In this document: one piece after another, positions 1-11,046 of the stretch | Position numbering within the stretch: position 1 is the stretch's first letter | Layout: every line of letters starts with the position of its first letter | DNA from: Liolophura sinensis | Lineage: Eukaryota; Mollusca; Polyplacophora; Chitonida; Chitonidae | DNA: 60,000 nt | Reading direction: 5' to 3' | Assembly: GCF_032854445.1 (NCBI RefSeq) | Contig: NC_088298.1 | Coordinates: 9,661,504-9,721,503 of the forward strand | Made by a program: the position numbers and the translations under genes | Notes under the pieces: generated by a model | Told to the model about the DNA's origin: nothing | The model's database searches: none | Seen by the model: the letters and a program-made list of their open reading frames with translations, nothing else

Positions 1-299
1 CGCTTTGTTTTACATAGTCTATGATGTTTCCAACTGACGCCATACTGGCAGTTGTTTTGATCACTTGGTTCTAGAAGCGGTTACAGGGCATGTATATAAT
101 ATTAATTTTTGGGATGATTTAGAAATCAGTCCACATAATAAGGAATGCACAAACAAAACAAACTTTAATTTGACATATTATTATTCACTTTGTTAAAGTC
201 CTCTGTGAGATTTATACTCAGCCTAAGCTGAATTTCAGGTATAATACATTTATTCAAGCGTGACTGAAACTTAAGGATTTAACCCATAAAATCCTATCT

Positions 300-607
300 C
301 CACTGTCAGCCAATCAGCGTCGATTATGTATTCCTTTAAATACTTCACCTGTGCATATCTCGGCTGTTTGATATTTTCGATAGAAAAGCCATCTGCCTGA
401 GGTGACTTGATATTGTCATCTGTCCTCTGATACAGCCAATTAGCGGCGGGCAGGTTGTGTGATTTAAGTACTCTGTATTCTCATGCGTGCAAGTCTGCCA
501 TCTCCACTTCGCTGCCAATGCCTGCAGACCTGTGAAGACAGTTAGTTCTTCATCCTGATGATCCCACTGTGAAGCCTGGGGAGTTAGACAATAAAATATT
601 CGCAGAG
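300..607 (+). other. candidate 5' untranslated exon of receptor 1
   Basis: No convincing reading frame is seen. The segment ends at a good splice donor (GCAGAG|GTAAGC, GT at 608-609). It shares short motifs with the segments ending at 20903 and 24077 upstream of the second receptor: a CTCTGATACA-type string followed by CCAATTAGCGG, and the same GAG|GTAA donor followed by CAAAA. Receptor 1 has an acceptor-like TTTTAG at 2436-2441, so splicing of this exon to the receptor exon is a reasonable inference. The 5' limit is a guess. Confidence 0.35.
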
Positions 608-1800
608 GTAAGCAAAAATGTGGTGTAAAACTGCAACTATGACAACATGTTCTGCAATTAGATTATTTATAGAATTATTATTTACATACACACTAAAAAC
701 AAATGTACTTAACCAGAAGAACGCTGTACGTACTTGATTTGACACATGAAATGTCACACACGTTTGTTTTTCCGGCATTACCGACAACTGCTGACTAGCT
801 TGTCGCTTCCGTTACAATTACACCTACAGGTATATGGTCTATGACAATTGCACTTTGGATATTGTTTTACCGGTTGACGGCCTGATCTCAGATGCTTACT
901 AAACTGACTGATGGTAAAGTACAAATTCGTTCTTTTCGGTGCACAAGTACGAGTTTTGGCTCTGTCTTATCTCTAACCAGGCTTCCTTTTATAATTTTAG
1001 TTACAAAAACCAATAGCGCCTTTTTTCGGCTGTCTGAACACTAGACCAGAACTTCTTATGCAGCCGCTGGACCCACATTTGAACCGTCATCTCATTGACA
1101 AAGTAGTTCCACTTCTACAGCACGTCAATATACGCACGTTTTTCAGGGTATACACCCATATACCATGAAAACATATTTTAATATGCATTTATTTAATACT
1201 CAAATTGCCCAGTGCACGAAACTGGAATATCTTTGGCGACCACATTTTTGATAAAACTTGAACCAAACATCGTACAACAGGAAATGGCCACATTTTCCGG
1301 AATACATTGTGCTGAGCAATCAATTAGGGGAATGTGATATGAGCTTAATCAAATTATGTTCTTTGAAATGATATTGAATATAAAGAATATGCAAAATTTG
1401 CACAAAGATATTGATGATTAGAAACCTCCAATTATTTATCCTTATTGTCCTTTGTATATTACCTCACTCCGTATGAACTCACAGTGTATGATGTGATCTG
1501 CATACAACCACTTGTGGTTGTATCTTTATACTGTCTTTGGCCGTTTTTGGCCTCCGCAGGTACATTTATATACGTGTATGGCATGCATATTTCAACAATT
1601 CCCCTAGAATAAAAGTTATTTACAGATACCAAAATGTTTTCTGTGTCCTTCTGGGTGTAAATTACAACATATAGTTACAAGCAATTGTTTTTATAGAGAT
1701 AGCCTAAAAGTGAACCGCCGTTTTGTATCAAACATTTTACTACTATAAAGACCTGAATTTAGCTTTTTGTACGTAATGACAATTATTTTGTGATAACGTT
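608..1800. other. no recognised feature (AT-rich)
   Basis: AT-rich sequence between the candidate 5' exon and the 35-bp minisatellite. I see no long frame, RNA gene or tandem array. If the 5' exon call is right, this is intron. Confidence 0.5.
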
Positions 1801-1805
1801 GTAAA

Positions 1806-2020
1806 CCATCAACACACCACCCTCCGCCCTCAAACACCCACCATCAGCACACCACCCTCCTCCCTCAAACACCCACCATCAGCACACCACCCTCCGCCTT
1901 CAAACACCCACCATCACAACACCACCCTCCGCCCTCACCCACCATCAGCACACCACCCTCCGCCCTCAAACGCCCACTATCAGCACACCACTCCCCTCCC
2001 CCAAACACTACCCCCACTCT
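1806..2020. repeat. 35-bp C-rich minisatellite
   Basis: A unit of about 35 bp containing CACCACCCTCCGCCCTCAAA and CACCCACCATCAGCA repeats about six times. The - strand frame across it is only a translation of the repeat. It runs directly into a SINE family B tail fragment. Confidence 0.8.
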
Positions 2021-2027
2021 GCAGAAG

Positions 2028-2080
2028 CACGACGTTAAACTCCAAGCACTCACTGTCTCACTCACTCACTCACCCTGTAC
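2028..2080 (+). mobile_element. SINE family B, 3' fragment
   Basis: Carries the end of family B (ACGACGTTAAACTCCAAGCA followed by CACTC repeats). It matches the 3' ends of the longer copies at 46447-46725 (+) and, in reverse, 28101-28413. Confidence 0.65.
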
Positions 2081-2116
2081 AGTCAGGCACCCACTTTATC
2101 AACTGTGTGTTTAGTG

Positions 2117-2376
2117 ACCTCCACAGCTGAGGTGGTTAGGGTGCCTCTAACCTATGTGATCACTGTGAGTTCAAATCCAGTTCATGCTGGTTTACTCTGC
2201 GGTCGTACGTGGGAAGATCTGCCAGCAACCCGCGGATGATTGAAGGTTTTCCCCAGGCTCTGCCCGTTTCCCTCCCATCATAACGCTGGCCGCCGTCGTG
2301 TAAGTTAAATGTTCTTGAATACGGCTTGACATATTTTTTAATACACCGTAAAACGCCAATCAAAGAAATATCAAAT
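2117..2376 (+). mobile_element. SINE family A, near full length, diverged
   Basis: A tRNA-like head (GGTGGTTAGGGTGCC resembling an A box; GTGAGTTCAAATCCAGTTC resembling a B box) is followed by the family core (GTACGTGGGAAGATCTGCC, CAGCAACCCGCGGATG) and the tail ATTCTTGAATACGGC. It lies about 65 bp upstream of the receptor 1 exon. Confidence 0.75.
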
Positions 2377-2462
2377 CAGTGCGTTTAATTTATCTTCGTC
2401 ACCACTAATGTTTATATCATATACCACATTCACTGTTTTAGACGGCGGTTTGCAATCCCACT

Positions 2463-3554
2463 ATGCAAGCTTTCACAGACGCGACTGATTGGTTGTCCAA
2501 CACGACCGGAAATAACGCCACATCCGATGAAGACGGAAGAAACAGTAGTATACACCTCATGAAATTCACATTACCACTGTCTCTGATGTACGCAGTGCGT
2601 ATCGCACTCGGCTGTATGTCAGCAGCAGTGAACTATTTCCTGTTGAATGGGTTGGCTGGAGTCAGTTCGTGGCAGTTGAAAGCTAAAGCCTTTCTGCAAG
2701 TTAGTGCCATTGCTAATACCATTCTGCCTTTTGCCTCGGGTATAAACCTTCGGATCATTGCAGAAATTTTCTTGGAAGTAAGTGACAACATGGCATTGTG
2801 TTTCGCTGCAACTACCGCGAGTATTTTTGGCCTTGCGCTATTCATCCAGTCCTTCTGCAGTTTAGGGGTAGCCTGTGACCGTCTTTATGCGGTCACCAGA
2901 CCATTACAGTACCGCACGTTCGGTTACAACAAGGGTATTAGAATTCTCGTGATTATCTCCCCTGTATTAGTGGCGCTTGTCATTTACATTGCCTATGTTG
3001 TTTTTGCTCTGAGGCTTCGTGTTCCAGCACCCACTGACTTTAACCCTGTCTGTGTGATACTACAAAGGGCACAATTCCTTCAGTTGGCTTCAAACATTGT
3101 GGAAAATGTATTGCTATTCTGCAACTGCATGTCGTTCCTGATATACAACTTCTGTGTCCTTACACTGCGTTTTAATCGTATGAAGCTCAGATCGGCTTGC
3201 AGAGCTCATTTAAAGAGGGAGAATGTTAGACTGACAGCGACGTACTTTGTGACAAACCTTTGCTTATTGTTTCTGTACAGTCCCGCTCCCATTTTTTCAT
3301 ACGCTTACGGAAAGAATGCAGGCCAGCCCGGCTCCCCTGAATACCAACACTTCTTCATGATACGTAATTGTTTTGTTACATTGTATATGATAAATAGCGT
3401 CCTGACTCCGATAGTATTAATTCTTAAAATACGATCTATTCGGGAGAATTTGCCTTTTAATGTGGTCGTATGGCATGGCAATGTGGATCATAACATTACC
3501 CTGGAAAGTACCCAGATAGCATTCCAACATGGGACCAATATGGTTCCCACATGA
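2463..3554 (+). CDS. orphan rhodopsin-like (class A) 7TM receptor, copy 1
   Basis: A 363-residue single-exon receptor of the plasma membrane; ligand unknown. The N-terminus carries sequons at N13, N18 and N27, followed by seven hydrophobic segments starting at about 33, 72, 112, 158, 205, 254 and 297. TM3 ends in CDRLYAVTRPLQY (D139-R140-L141), a DRY variant. C113 and C197 are placed for the TM3-ECL2 disulfide. TM7 reads NSVLTPIV (311-318), so the usual NPxxY has become TPxxL. TM6 has no CWxP but keeps a proline-rich end (YSPAP). TTTTAG at 2436-2441 is a probable acceptor; the frame is open back to it and reads CNPTM just before the chosen ATG, as CNLTM does in copy 2, so translation could begin in an upstream exon. 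The C-terminal tail after about residue 325 is unlike copy 2, and its last residues lie in a CATATGGG-rich repeat. The 7TM call is firm; the subfamily is not recognised. Confidence 0.88.
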   Translation: MQAFTDATDWLSNTTGNNATSDEDGRNSSIHLMKFTLPLSLMYAVRIALGCMSAAVNYFLLNGLAGVSSWQLKAKAFLQVSAIANTILPFASGINLRIIAEIFLEVSDNMALCFAATTASIFGLALFIQSFCSLGVACDRLYAVTRPLQYRTFGYNKGIRILVIISPVLVALVIYIAYVVFALRLRVPAPTDFNPVCVILQRAQFLQLASNIVENVLLFCNCMSFLIYNFCVLTLRFNRMKLRSACRAHLKRENVRLTATYFVTNLCLLFLYSPAPIFSYAYGKNAGQPGSPEYQHFFMIRNCFVTLYMINSVLTPIVLILKIRSIRENLPFNVVVWHGNVDHNITLESTQIAFQHGTNMVPT

Positions 3555-3880
3555 GAAGGGATATGGGCCCCATGAATACTTGCACATGGACCCCATCTGG
3601 GCAGCATATGGGAATACCATATGGGTCCCACACGAGAGGTATATGGGTCCCATAAACTAAGGTCCTTACTAATACATGCTGAATATGGAACCCTTCAGGA
3701 AACCTTGTGTAGAAGCTATGGAGCATTATATGCATGACTGCATATTTTCATATGGGGCTATATGGGCATTCAGATATGGGTCCCAGATGGGTATTTGAAT
3801 ATGGGTTCCAGATGGGGATTTGTTTGGGGCCCATATGGGGATTTGTTTGGGGCCCAGATGGGCAGATGCACATGGGACTG
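3523..3880. repeat. degenerate palindromic ATGGGxCCCAT repeat
   Basis: Many variants of CATATGGG and GGGxCCCATATGGG recur at roughly 15-30 bp spacing. The motif is nearly self-complementary, so both strands look alike. It begins inside the last codons of receptor 1 and continues about 330 bp beyond the stop. Frames reported on the - strand here are repeat translations. Confidence 0.7.
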
Positions 3881-4489
3881 TCATGGACATTCCCATAGAG
3901 AGCCCAGATGACCAAAATGAAATCTAGATACTCTTCCTTCGTGTGAAGAGCTTCGTTCCTTCCTTTCCCCTTGTTCCCGTACAAGTTTATGAATGGCCGT
4001 TGACATTAGTATTCTCATATAATGTTTGAAATGAGTTAAAGTCTTTCTTCCAAGCACTGCTAGCTTGACACAATCTGTGATGTAGAGAATAGCCAACCAA
4101 CAGAGGAAATACCACTTATTAAAAATCCGTGTTAATCAACACCAACAGGCTGAAAGATTTGTTGAGTATTGTGCTATACAATAAATCCATTCGGCCCATA
4201 TCACACAATGATATTGTTTAATGAGATGTAACTGGATATTCCCCTGAATCACTAGCCACATTGTTAACATCGTGAGTTTATGAATGTGAATACAATATGT
4301 AGCCTAAATGAAACTCGAATGCGAATGAAACAAACTGGGAATCAATTCATAATTGCAACTACATGTAGAATGTTATGAGAACAAGTTTAACTTTTTAAGG
4401 ACAGAAATAGACCTATGTACATGCTTTTGATTGCTTTGTTTTTCATGTATTTATTTACAAAATAATAATTAAAGTTTGTAATTTGTAAA
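3881..4489. other. 3' flank of receptor 1, no gene
   Basis: AT-rich unique sequence. An AATAAA at 4180-4185 could be a polyadenylation signal for receptor 1, about 630 bp past its stop. Nothing else is recognised. Confidence 0.4.
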
Positions 4490-6170
4490 TCTTGTAAAAG
4501 TTGTAAGTAGTTCTACTGTAACTGCGTGTGGCAGTGTTTACATTTTGTAGTTGCTGCCATCTTAAATGATGACATCACAGCAGCTGAGCTCTGGTACTGG
4601 CTACTGCATGCACTAATGTACTCCAGACGCCACAGCAAGTTGTATGTGGTTCTACTGTAGCTGCTTTTGGCAGTGTTTACATTTTGTGGGGGCTGCCATC
4701 TTGAATGATGACATCACAGCAGCTGAGCTCTGGTACTGGCTACTGCATGCACTAATGTACTCCAGACGCCGCAGCAAGTTGTATGTGGTTCTACTGTAGC
4801 TGCGTGTGGCAGTGTTTACATTTTGTGGGGGCTGCCATCTTGAATGATGACATCACAGCAGCTGAGCTCTAATACTGGCTACTGCATGCACTAATGTACT
4901 CCAGACGCTACAGCAAGTTGTATGTGGTTCTACTGTAGCTGCGTGTGGCAGTGTTTACATTTTGTTGGGGCTGCCATCTTGAATGATGACATCACAGCAG
5001 CTGAGCTCTGGTACTGGCTACTGCATGCACTAATGTACTCCAGACGCCGCAGCAAGTTGTATGTAGTTCTACTGTAGCTGCGTGTGGCAGTGTTTACATT
5101 TTGTGGGGGCTGCCATCTTGAATGATGACATCACAGCAGCTGAGCTCTAATACTGGCTACTGCATGCACTAATGTACTCCAGACGCCGCAGCAAGTTGTA
5201 TGTAGTTCTACTGTAGCTGCGTGTGGCAGTGTTTACATTTTGTTGGGGCTGCCATCTTGAATGATGACATCACAGCAGCTGAGCTCTGGTACTGGCTACT
5301 GCATGCACTAATGTACTCCAGACGCCGCAGCAAGTTGTATGTGGTTCTACTGTAGCTGCGTGTGGCAGTGTTTACATTTTGTGGGGGCTGCCATCTTGAA
5401 TGATGACATCACAGCAGCTGAGCTCTAATACTGGCTACTGCAGGGACTAATGTACTCCAGACGCCACAGCAAGTTGTATGTAGTTCTATTGTAGCTGCGT
5501 GTGGCAGTGTTTACATTTTGTGGGGATTGCCATCTTGAATGATGACATTACAGCAGCTGAGCTCTAATACTGGCTACTGCAGGGACTAATGTACTCCAGA
5601 CGCTACAGCAAGTTGTATGTAGTTCTACTGTAGCTGCGTGTGGCAGTGTTTACATTTTGTGGGGGCTGCCATCTTGAATGATGACATCACAGGAGCTGAG
5701 CTCTAATACTGGCTACTGCAGGGACTAATGTACTCCAGACGCTACAGCAAGTTGTATGTAGTTCTACTGTAGCTGCGTGTGGCAGTGTTTACATTTTGTG
5801 GGGGCTGCCATCTTGAATGATGACATTACAGCAGCTGAGCTCTAATACTGGCTACTGCAGGGACTAATGTACTCCAGACGCTACAGCAAGTTGTATGTAG
5901 TTCTACTGTAGCTGCGTGTGGCAGTGTTTACATTTTGTGGGGGCTGCCATCTTGAATGATGACATCACAGAAGCTGAGCTCTAATACTGGCTACTGCAAG
6001 GACTAATGTACTCCAGACGCTACAGCAAATTGTATGTAGTTCTACTGTAGATGCGTGTGGCAGTGTTTACATTTTGTGGGGGCTGCCATCTTAAATGATG
6101 ACATCACAGCAGCTGAGCTCTAATACTGGCTATGGCATGAGGCCAATGTACTCCAAACGCTACAGCAATG
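4490..6170. repeat. 139-bp satellite array, about 12 units
   Basis: CTCCAGACGC recurs at 4620, 4760, 4899 and 5038, a constant 139-bp period. Each unit contains GTGTGGCAGTGTTTACATTT, GATGACATCACAGCAGCTGA and GGCTACTGCATGCACTAATG. Interior units differ by a few substitutions (for example CATGCACTAA versus CAGGGACTAA); the first and last are more diverged. No frame crosses it. Confidence 0.95.
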
Positions 6171-7090
6171 ATAAATGTCCCCAAATTCCAAGAAGAAACC
6201 TTAGCTCCCTATAGCTTAACTATGGAAACCTGTCTTACACCAGTGACAATCCCTGTCCAAAGGTCCCTACATAGTGGCCAAGTATGCATGATGACACTGT
6301 AGAAATTGCACTGGTTATAAAAACAAGAAGCACTGTAAATTCCTATTTACTAAACTTATTAAGGTTTGTAAACCTTTCACTAGACATTTTCATCGAGCCT
6401 GAAGGAAGGTCTGTTTATCAAAAATCTAGTCATTATTTGAATTAGAGTATAAATGAACCAGTCTACAGATTTACTTTGTAAACAACCAGTTTTACAATAG
6501 TTCATACAAGTTTTCAATGTAACTAGATTAGATAACCAAATTCCATTTTTGCCGAAAGTTTGAAAAACGTTTGCAAAGTAAGAGTATCCTGAATGATCAT
6601 TAAACACATGTAAGTACTATCAAACCAGACAGTATTTTGTTCACTTAAACACCAGGGAAAAAAACCAACTAATTCAAAATGTCTGTTTTTGGATACTATA
6701 AACAATTAATACTTTAACTATTTTCTATTCTATCAATTATCAGAATTGTTAAACTCTTGCCTGTTAATTTAAATCAATATAACTTTTAAAAGTGCCCTAT
6801 AGCTTTCCGTCAGATGTTAACAGTTCCGAGATTAGTGGGGGAAAGAGCCAGACAGAGAGGGTTACCTTGGGCATCACAGGATTTCCTGTACATCACATGA
6901 CACCAATTAAGTCCAGGCACCTAAAGATGGTTAACCCTGGAGGGTATGTTGAGGGAAGAGGGGGCGGGAGTGGGAATGAGGGTATGTGTGTCTCAATGTT
7001 ACAGCTCAGAATTTGTTTCCAGGTCAAAATATTATTAAAGTTAAGGTTCCAAAGTATTTCGGATAGTATATCTTTATCTTATTAAAACTA
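6171..7090. other. no recognised feature
   Basis: AT-rich spacer between two arrays. The frame at 6792-7085 has low-complexity composition and no recognisable motif, so I do not call it a gene. Confidence 0.45.
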
Positions 7091-7780
7091 CCGGATATAT
7101 CTGCAGCATTAAACTGAATCTAGACCAAAGTTTTAGTTTGTACACGTGGAAGTCTGCAGCACTTAACTGAATCTAGCCCACAGTTTTATTTTGTACACGT
7201 GGAAGCCCGCAGCAGTAAACTGAATCTAGACCACAGTGTTATGTTTTATACCTACGGATAGACAGCGCTAAATTGAATCTAGCCCACTCTTTTATTTTGT
7301 ACCCGTGGAAGTCTGCAGCACTTAACTGAATCTAGCCCACACTTTTATTTTGTACACGTGGAAGTCTGCAGCAGTAAACCGAATCTAGACCACAGTGTTA
7401 TGTTTTATACGTACGGGTAGACAGCACTAAATTGAATCTAGCCCACAGTTTTACTTTCAAAATGTACAGCATTAAACTGAATCTAGCCCATAGTCGTATT
7501 TTGTATATGTACAAATGTGCAGCATTAAACCGAATCTAGCCCATAGTTGTATTTTGTATATGTACAAATGTGCAGCATTAAACCGAATCTAGCTCACAGT
7601 TGTATTTTCTATATGTACAAATGTTCAGCATTAAACTGAATCTAGCTTACAGTTTCGTTCTGTATCAACATTTGTATTTCGTAATACAAAACATAAGCAG
7701 CATTTATCTAAATGTAGAGCGCAGTTTAAGTTTGAATACGCAATTTTGTGCGGTATTAAACTGAATCTAGTTCATTAACC
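7091..7780. repeat. irregular 54-66-bp repeat with CTGAATCTAG core
   Basis: About twelve occurrences of AAACTGAATCTAG, each followed by CCCACAGTTTTATTTTGTA or a variant and a GTACACGTGGAAGTCTGCAG or GTACAAATGTGCAGC linker. Spacing varies, so this is a degenerate minisatellite. Confidence 0.8.
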
Positions 7781-7829
7781 CATGATGTGGTTTATGAGAC
7801 CGGGACATTTGTATAATACACGTTGTGAA

Positions 7830-8590
7830 AACAAGACTTTCCTTTAAAACACACGATATATTTTGTGACAACATGATTTCCGTTCATAATACACGATGTA
7901 TTTTGTGACAACATGATTTCCGTTCATAATACACGATATATTTTGTATTATATTTTATATACTCCCGTTCATAGTACACAGTGTGTTTGGTGACAAGACT
8001 TCCGATCATAGTACATCGTGTGTTGTGTGGCAACAAGACTTCCGATCATAGTACATCGTGTGTTTTGTGACAACAGGACTTCCAATCATAGTACACGGTG
8101 TGTTTTGTGACAACAGGTCTTCCGATCATAGTACATCGTGTGTTTTGTGACAACAGGACTTCCGATCATAGTACATCGTGTGTTTTGTGACAACAGGACT
8201 TCCAATCATAGTACACGGTGTGTTTTGTGACAACAGGACTTCCGATCATAGTACATCGTGTGTTGTGTGAAAACAGGACTTCCGATCATAGTACATGGTG
8301 TGTTTTGTGACAACAGGACTTCCGATCATAGTACATCGTGTGTTGTGTGGCAACAAGACTTCCGTCCATAGTACATGGTATGTTTTGTGGCAACAGGACT
8401 TCCAGTCATAGTACACGGTGTGTTTTGTGACAACAGGACTTCCGATCATAGTACATCGTGTGTTGTGTGGCAACAAGACTTCCGTCCATAGTACATGGTA
8501 TGTTTTGTGGCAACAGGACTTCCAGTCATAGTACACGGTGTGTTTTGTGGCAACAGGACTTTCGATCATACTACCAGTTTGACATGTATT
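7830..8590. repeat. 40-bp minisatellite, array A
   Basis: TCCGATCATA recurs at 8001, 8041 and so on at exactly 40 bp. The unit contains GTACATCGTGTGTTTTGTGA and CAACAGGACTTCC. Because 40 is not a multiple of 3, three units give a repeating 40-residue frame on the - strand at 8246-8659, which is spurious. The 40-bp arrays at 18.64-19.25 kb and 28.0-29.0 kb share the period and the TTTTGTGxxAACA theme. Confidence 0.9.
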
Positions 8591-9180
8591 GGGAAGAAAG
8601 GTACCTCTATTCATAACATACGATACAATTTTTGAGAACATCACCTTTTCATAATGCAAAACATTTTTCTTCGTACTGCCTGATATCTTTTTAGATGAAT
8701 AGTATTTTCATGTATCTTGTAACATGTATTTTGTCAAAAAATCACGATGTATTTTGTGAAAGTGCTAGCCTACGTCTGTTCTTAATACACGATATTTTGC
8801 GCGAGTATTTCGGTTTACAGTTTGCGATGTATTTTGTGGCAATTGTTTTTTGGGGGGGGCGGGGGGGGTTGCTTTTTGGTGAATACTGTAGGATATATTT
8901 TTGATAATAGTATTTTGGTAAATAGGTTTTTTTTTGTTTTTTGGCCAATCGTATTTTGGTGTACAGGTATACTGTACGATATATTTTGGGAAAACTTGAC
9001 GTGTTTCATAACTGACGATACATTTTGGTTTATAATCTACTTTTTGTGTAATATTCTGTGAAACGGTGTTTTTGTGCATACCATACAAAGTATTGTTAGA
9101 AATATTGCTATGTATAATAACTGTGTGATATTTATTTAGCCATATCATTTGTAATTCATTTTGCAAATCCACGAATGGAC
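8591..9180. repeat. degenerate flank of array A
   Basis: Continues the TTTTGTGA ... ATACACGATAT theme with decayed spacing. TCAAAAAATCACGA ... TCTGTTCTTAATACACGATA here closely matches 15890-15945, and more weakly 27905-27970. Homopolymer runs (GGGGGGCGGGGGGGG near 8857) add to the degeneracy. Confidence 0.6.
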
Positions 9181-10045
9181 TGGTTGGTTCTGTACAGTTT
9201 ATCTGGAATTAAGAGACTAAGGGATATGAAACTCCTCTGTCAGAGACCATGGTGTTAGACTTCCAATTGTTTTAGCCCAAGCAGTGACGCCACAACGTCT
9301 GGGTATCGCACGGCAAGCCCGGGCATGCCCAGACTGCTTCGGGAACTATCGTCGGCGGCCGGAAAGAGCCGATGTCTACGCGGACAGTGCCGATGTCACA
9401 TCCGACACACCTGACGAATATAGTCCCCACACCTGTCGCCATAATGCCCGTTAAGTTATGGTCAAACCGCCAGCCACAGTTCGCTTCTTAAGAGACATGG
9501 CAAATCATGGCTCCCGATATCCACAGATAATTGTGTGAAATTATACGCTATTCTATAAGGCAGCCCGGAAGCTAGGGACCACGTGATTTCCCTGGTTACC
9601 AACAGGGTGGGTGAACAAATTGGTCCCGCAAAATGTTACATAGGAAAATGCCTATTTTTTAATCCATGTCGGCGATAGTGTATTCGTTGGATTTGTATAA
9701 ATTTCAGCTTTCCAGGTAGTCTAAATGTTTTTTGTACAACCTGGGGCTTAATGATCACTGATGGAGTAGAAAAAGTGGGTGTGATGTCCCGTCATAAACA
9801 AGTTGTATGTACGTCCGATACCCTGGAGTGTAATGATGGAAATCATAATTTTCTTGTCCATGCTTATAAAGGCCAAGCAAAGACACTCACAAAACTTTAT
9901 ATGCGGCTTTCATGTTCTTTTTTTTTTACCTTGACGCTGGCGCTTTTGTTCATAAATGACAGACCTGAGGAAGATATTCTCAAGGTGTCTGCGACCATTT
10001 CTCCACGGTCTCCAACGTGTTGTTTATCCGTCTTATAAACATCAC
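9181..10045. other. unique sequence with a CpG-rich patch
   Basis: 9290-9480 is markedly richer in G, C and CpG than its surroundings. It has no frame or tRNA-like folding that I recognise. The rest is unremarkable; the frame at 9751-10038 shows no family motif. Confidence 0.35.
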
Positions 10046-10051
10046 CCGGCT

Positions 10052-10138
10052 TGTGCCCCGCCCACCATAGTGTTGGCCGCCCTGTTGTAAGTGAAATATT
10101 CTTGTGTACGGCGTAAAACACCAATCAAATAAGTAAAT
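10052..10138 (+). mobile_element. SINE family A, 3' fragment
   Basis: Retains only the family A tail (CACCATAGTGTTGGCCGCC, then GTGAAATATTCTTGTGTACG and GGCGTAAAACACCAATCAAA); truncated at its 5' side. Confidence 0.7.
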
Positions 10139-10318
10139 AGTAACAGGTGTAAAAGCCCTTCTTTGTGTGGCCCTTAATTGCGGATTGTTAACCCACTTTC
10201 CCCACCCAGTGGCGGTTTTAACCTGAAAACATAGGTGTTAAAGCAAATCTCTAAGGCAAGAACAGGCACCGAATGAAATCAAAACAGAAGTTTGTTTAAC
10301 TTAAAAATATATGCATAG

Positions 10319-10676
10319 ATAATTTATCTTACAACTGATATACATGTATAATTTATCTTACAACTGATATACATGTATAATTTATCTTACAACTGATATA
10401 CATGTATAATTTATCTTACAACTGATATACATGTATCATTTATCTTACAACTGATATACATGTATAATTTATCTTACAACTGATATACATGTATTATTTA
10501 TCTTACAACTGATATACATGTATAATTTATCTTACAACTGATATACATGTATAATTTATCTTACAACTGATATACATGTATAATTTATCTTACAACTGAT
10601 ATACATGTATAATTTATCTTACAACTGATATACATGTATAATTTATCTTACAACTGATATACATGTATAATTTATC
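10319..10676. repeat. 29-bp minisatellite, about 12 units
   Basis: AATTTATCTTACAACTGATA plus TACATGTAT repeats with a 29-bp period and almost no variation (isolated ATC and ATT variants), which suggests recent expansion. Confidence 0.95.
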
Positions 10677-11046
10677 CTAATTCTTCAACCATTTCTGCGA
10701 TTAAAATTTTGAAACATTCTGAGAGATCTATGGGATGTAGAGAAATAATTTGGGCAGTTTAATAAAACTTGCATTTTAAGTGACACAGACAAACCATTTT
10801 AAACGTCATTTTCATAGATCGGTAGGTGCCGGCAGAACTCAACGTACTTAGTCTCACGATGTTACACAATAACTTACATGTAGTTAAGGTATCATGAGAT
10901 ATAAATCCATTTCTATTAGGATTGTTACGGAGAGATAAAAGACCAAGTAGTGGAGTAAAAACACAAATTTTGCTATATATAGGATTAGACATATCCTATA
11001 TCCTAATATAGGATATTAGACCAGACAGTTTACATTGCCTGGATTA
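10677..11046. other. no recognised feature; short palindrome near 10990
   Basis: AT-rich. A self-complementary stretch around 10985-11015 (TATCCTATATCCTAATATAGGATAT-like, about 12 bp per arm) is the only structure noticed. Confidence 0.35.

Noticed and set aside
8246-8659. 137-codon - strand frame with HKTYHVLWTEVLLPHNTR-type repeats
   Set aside because: It is the six-frame translation of the 40-bp minisatellite; three units give a 40-residue period. No start context or homology.
10319-10676. Regularly spaced direct repeats that could suggest a CRISPR array
   Set aside because: Units are contiguous with no unique spacers, in an animal genome; a simple 29-bp minisatellite.
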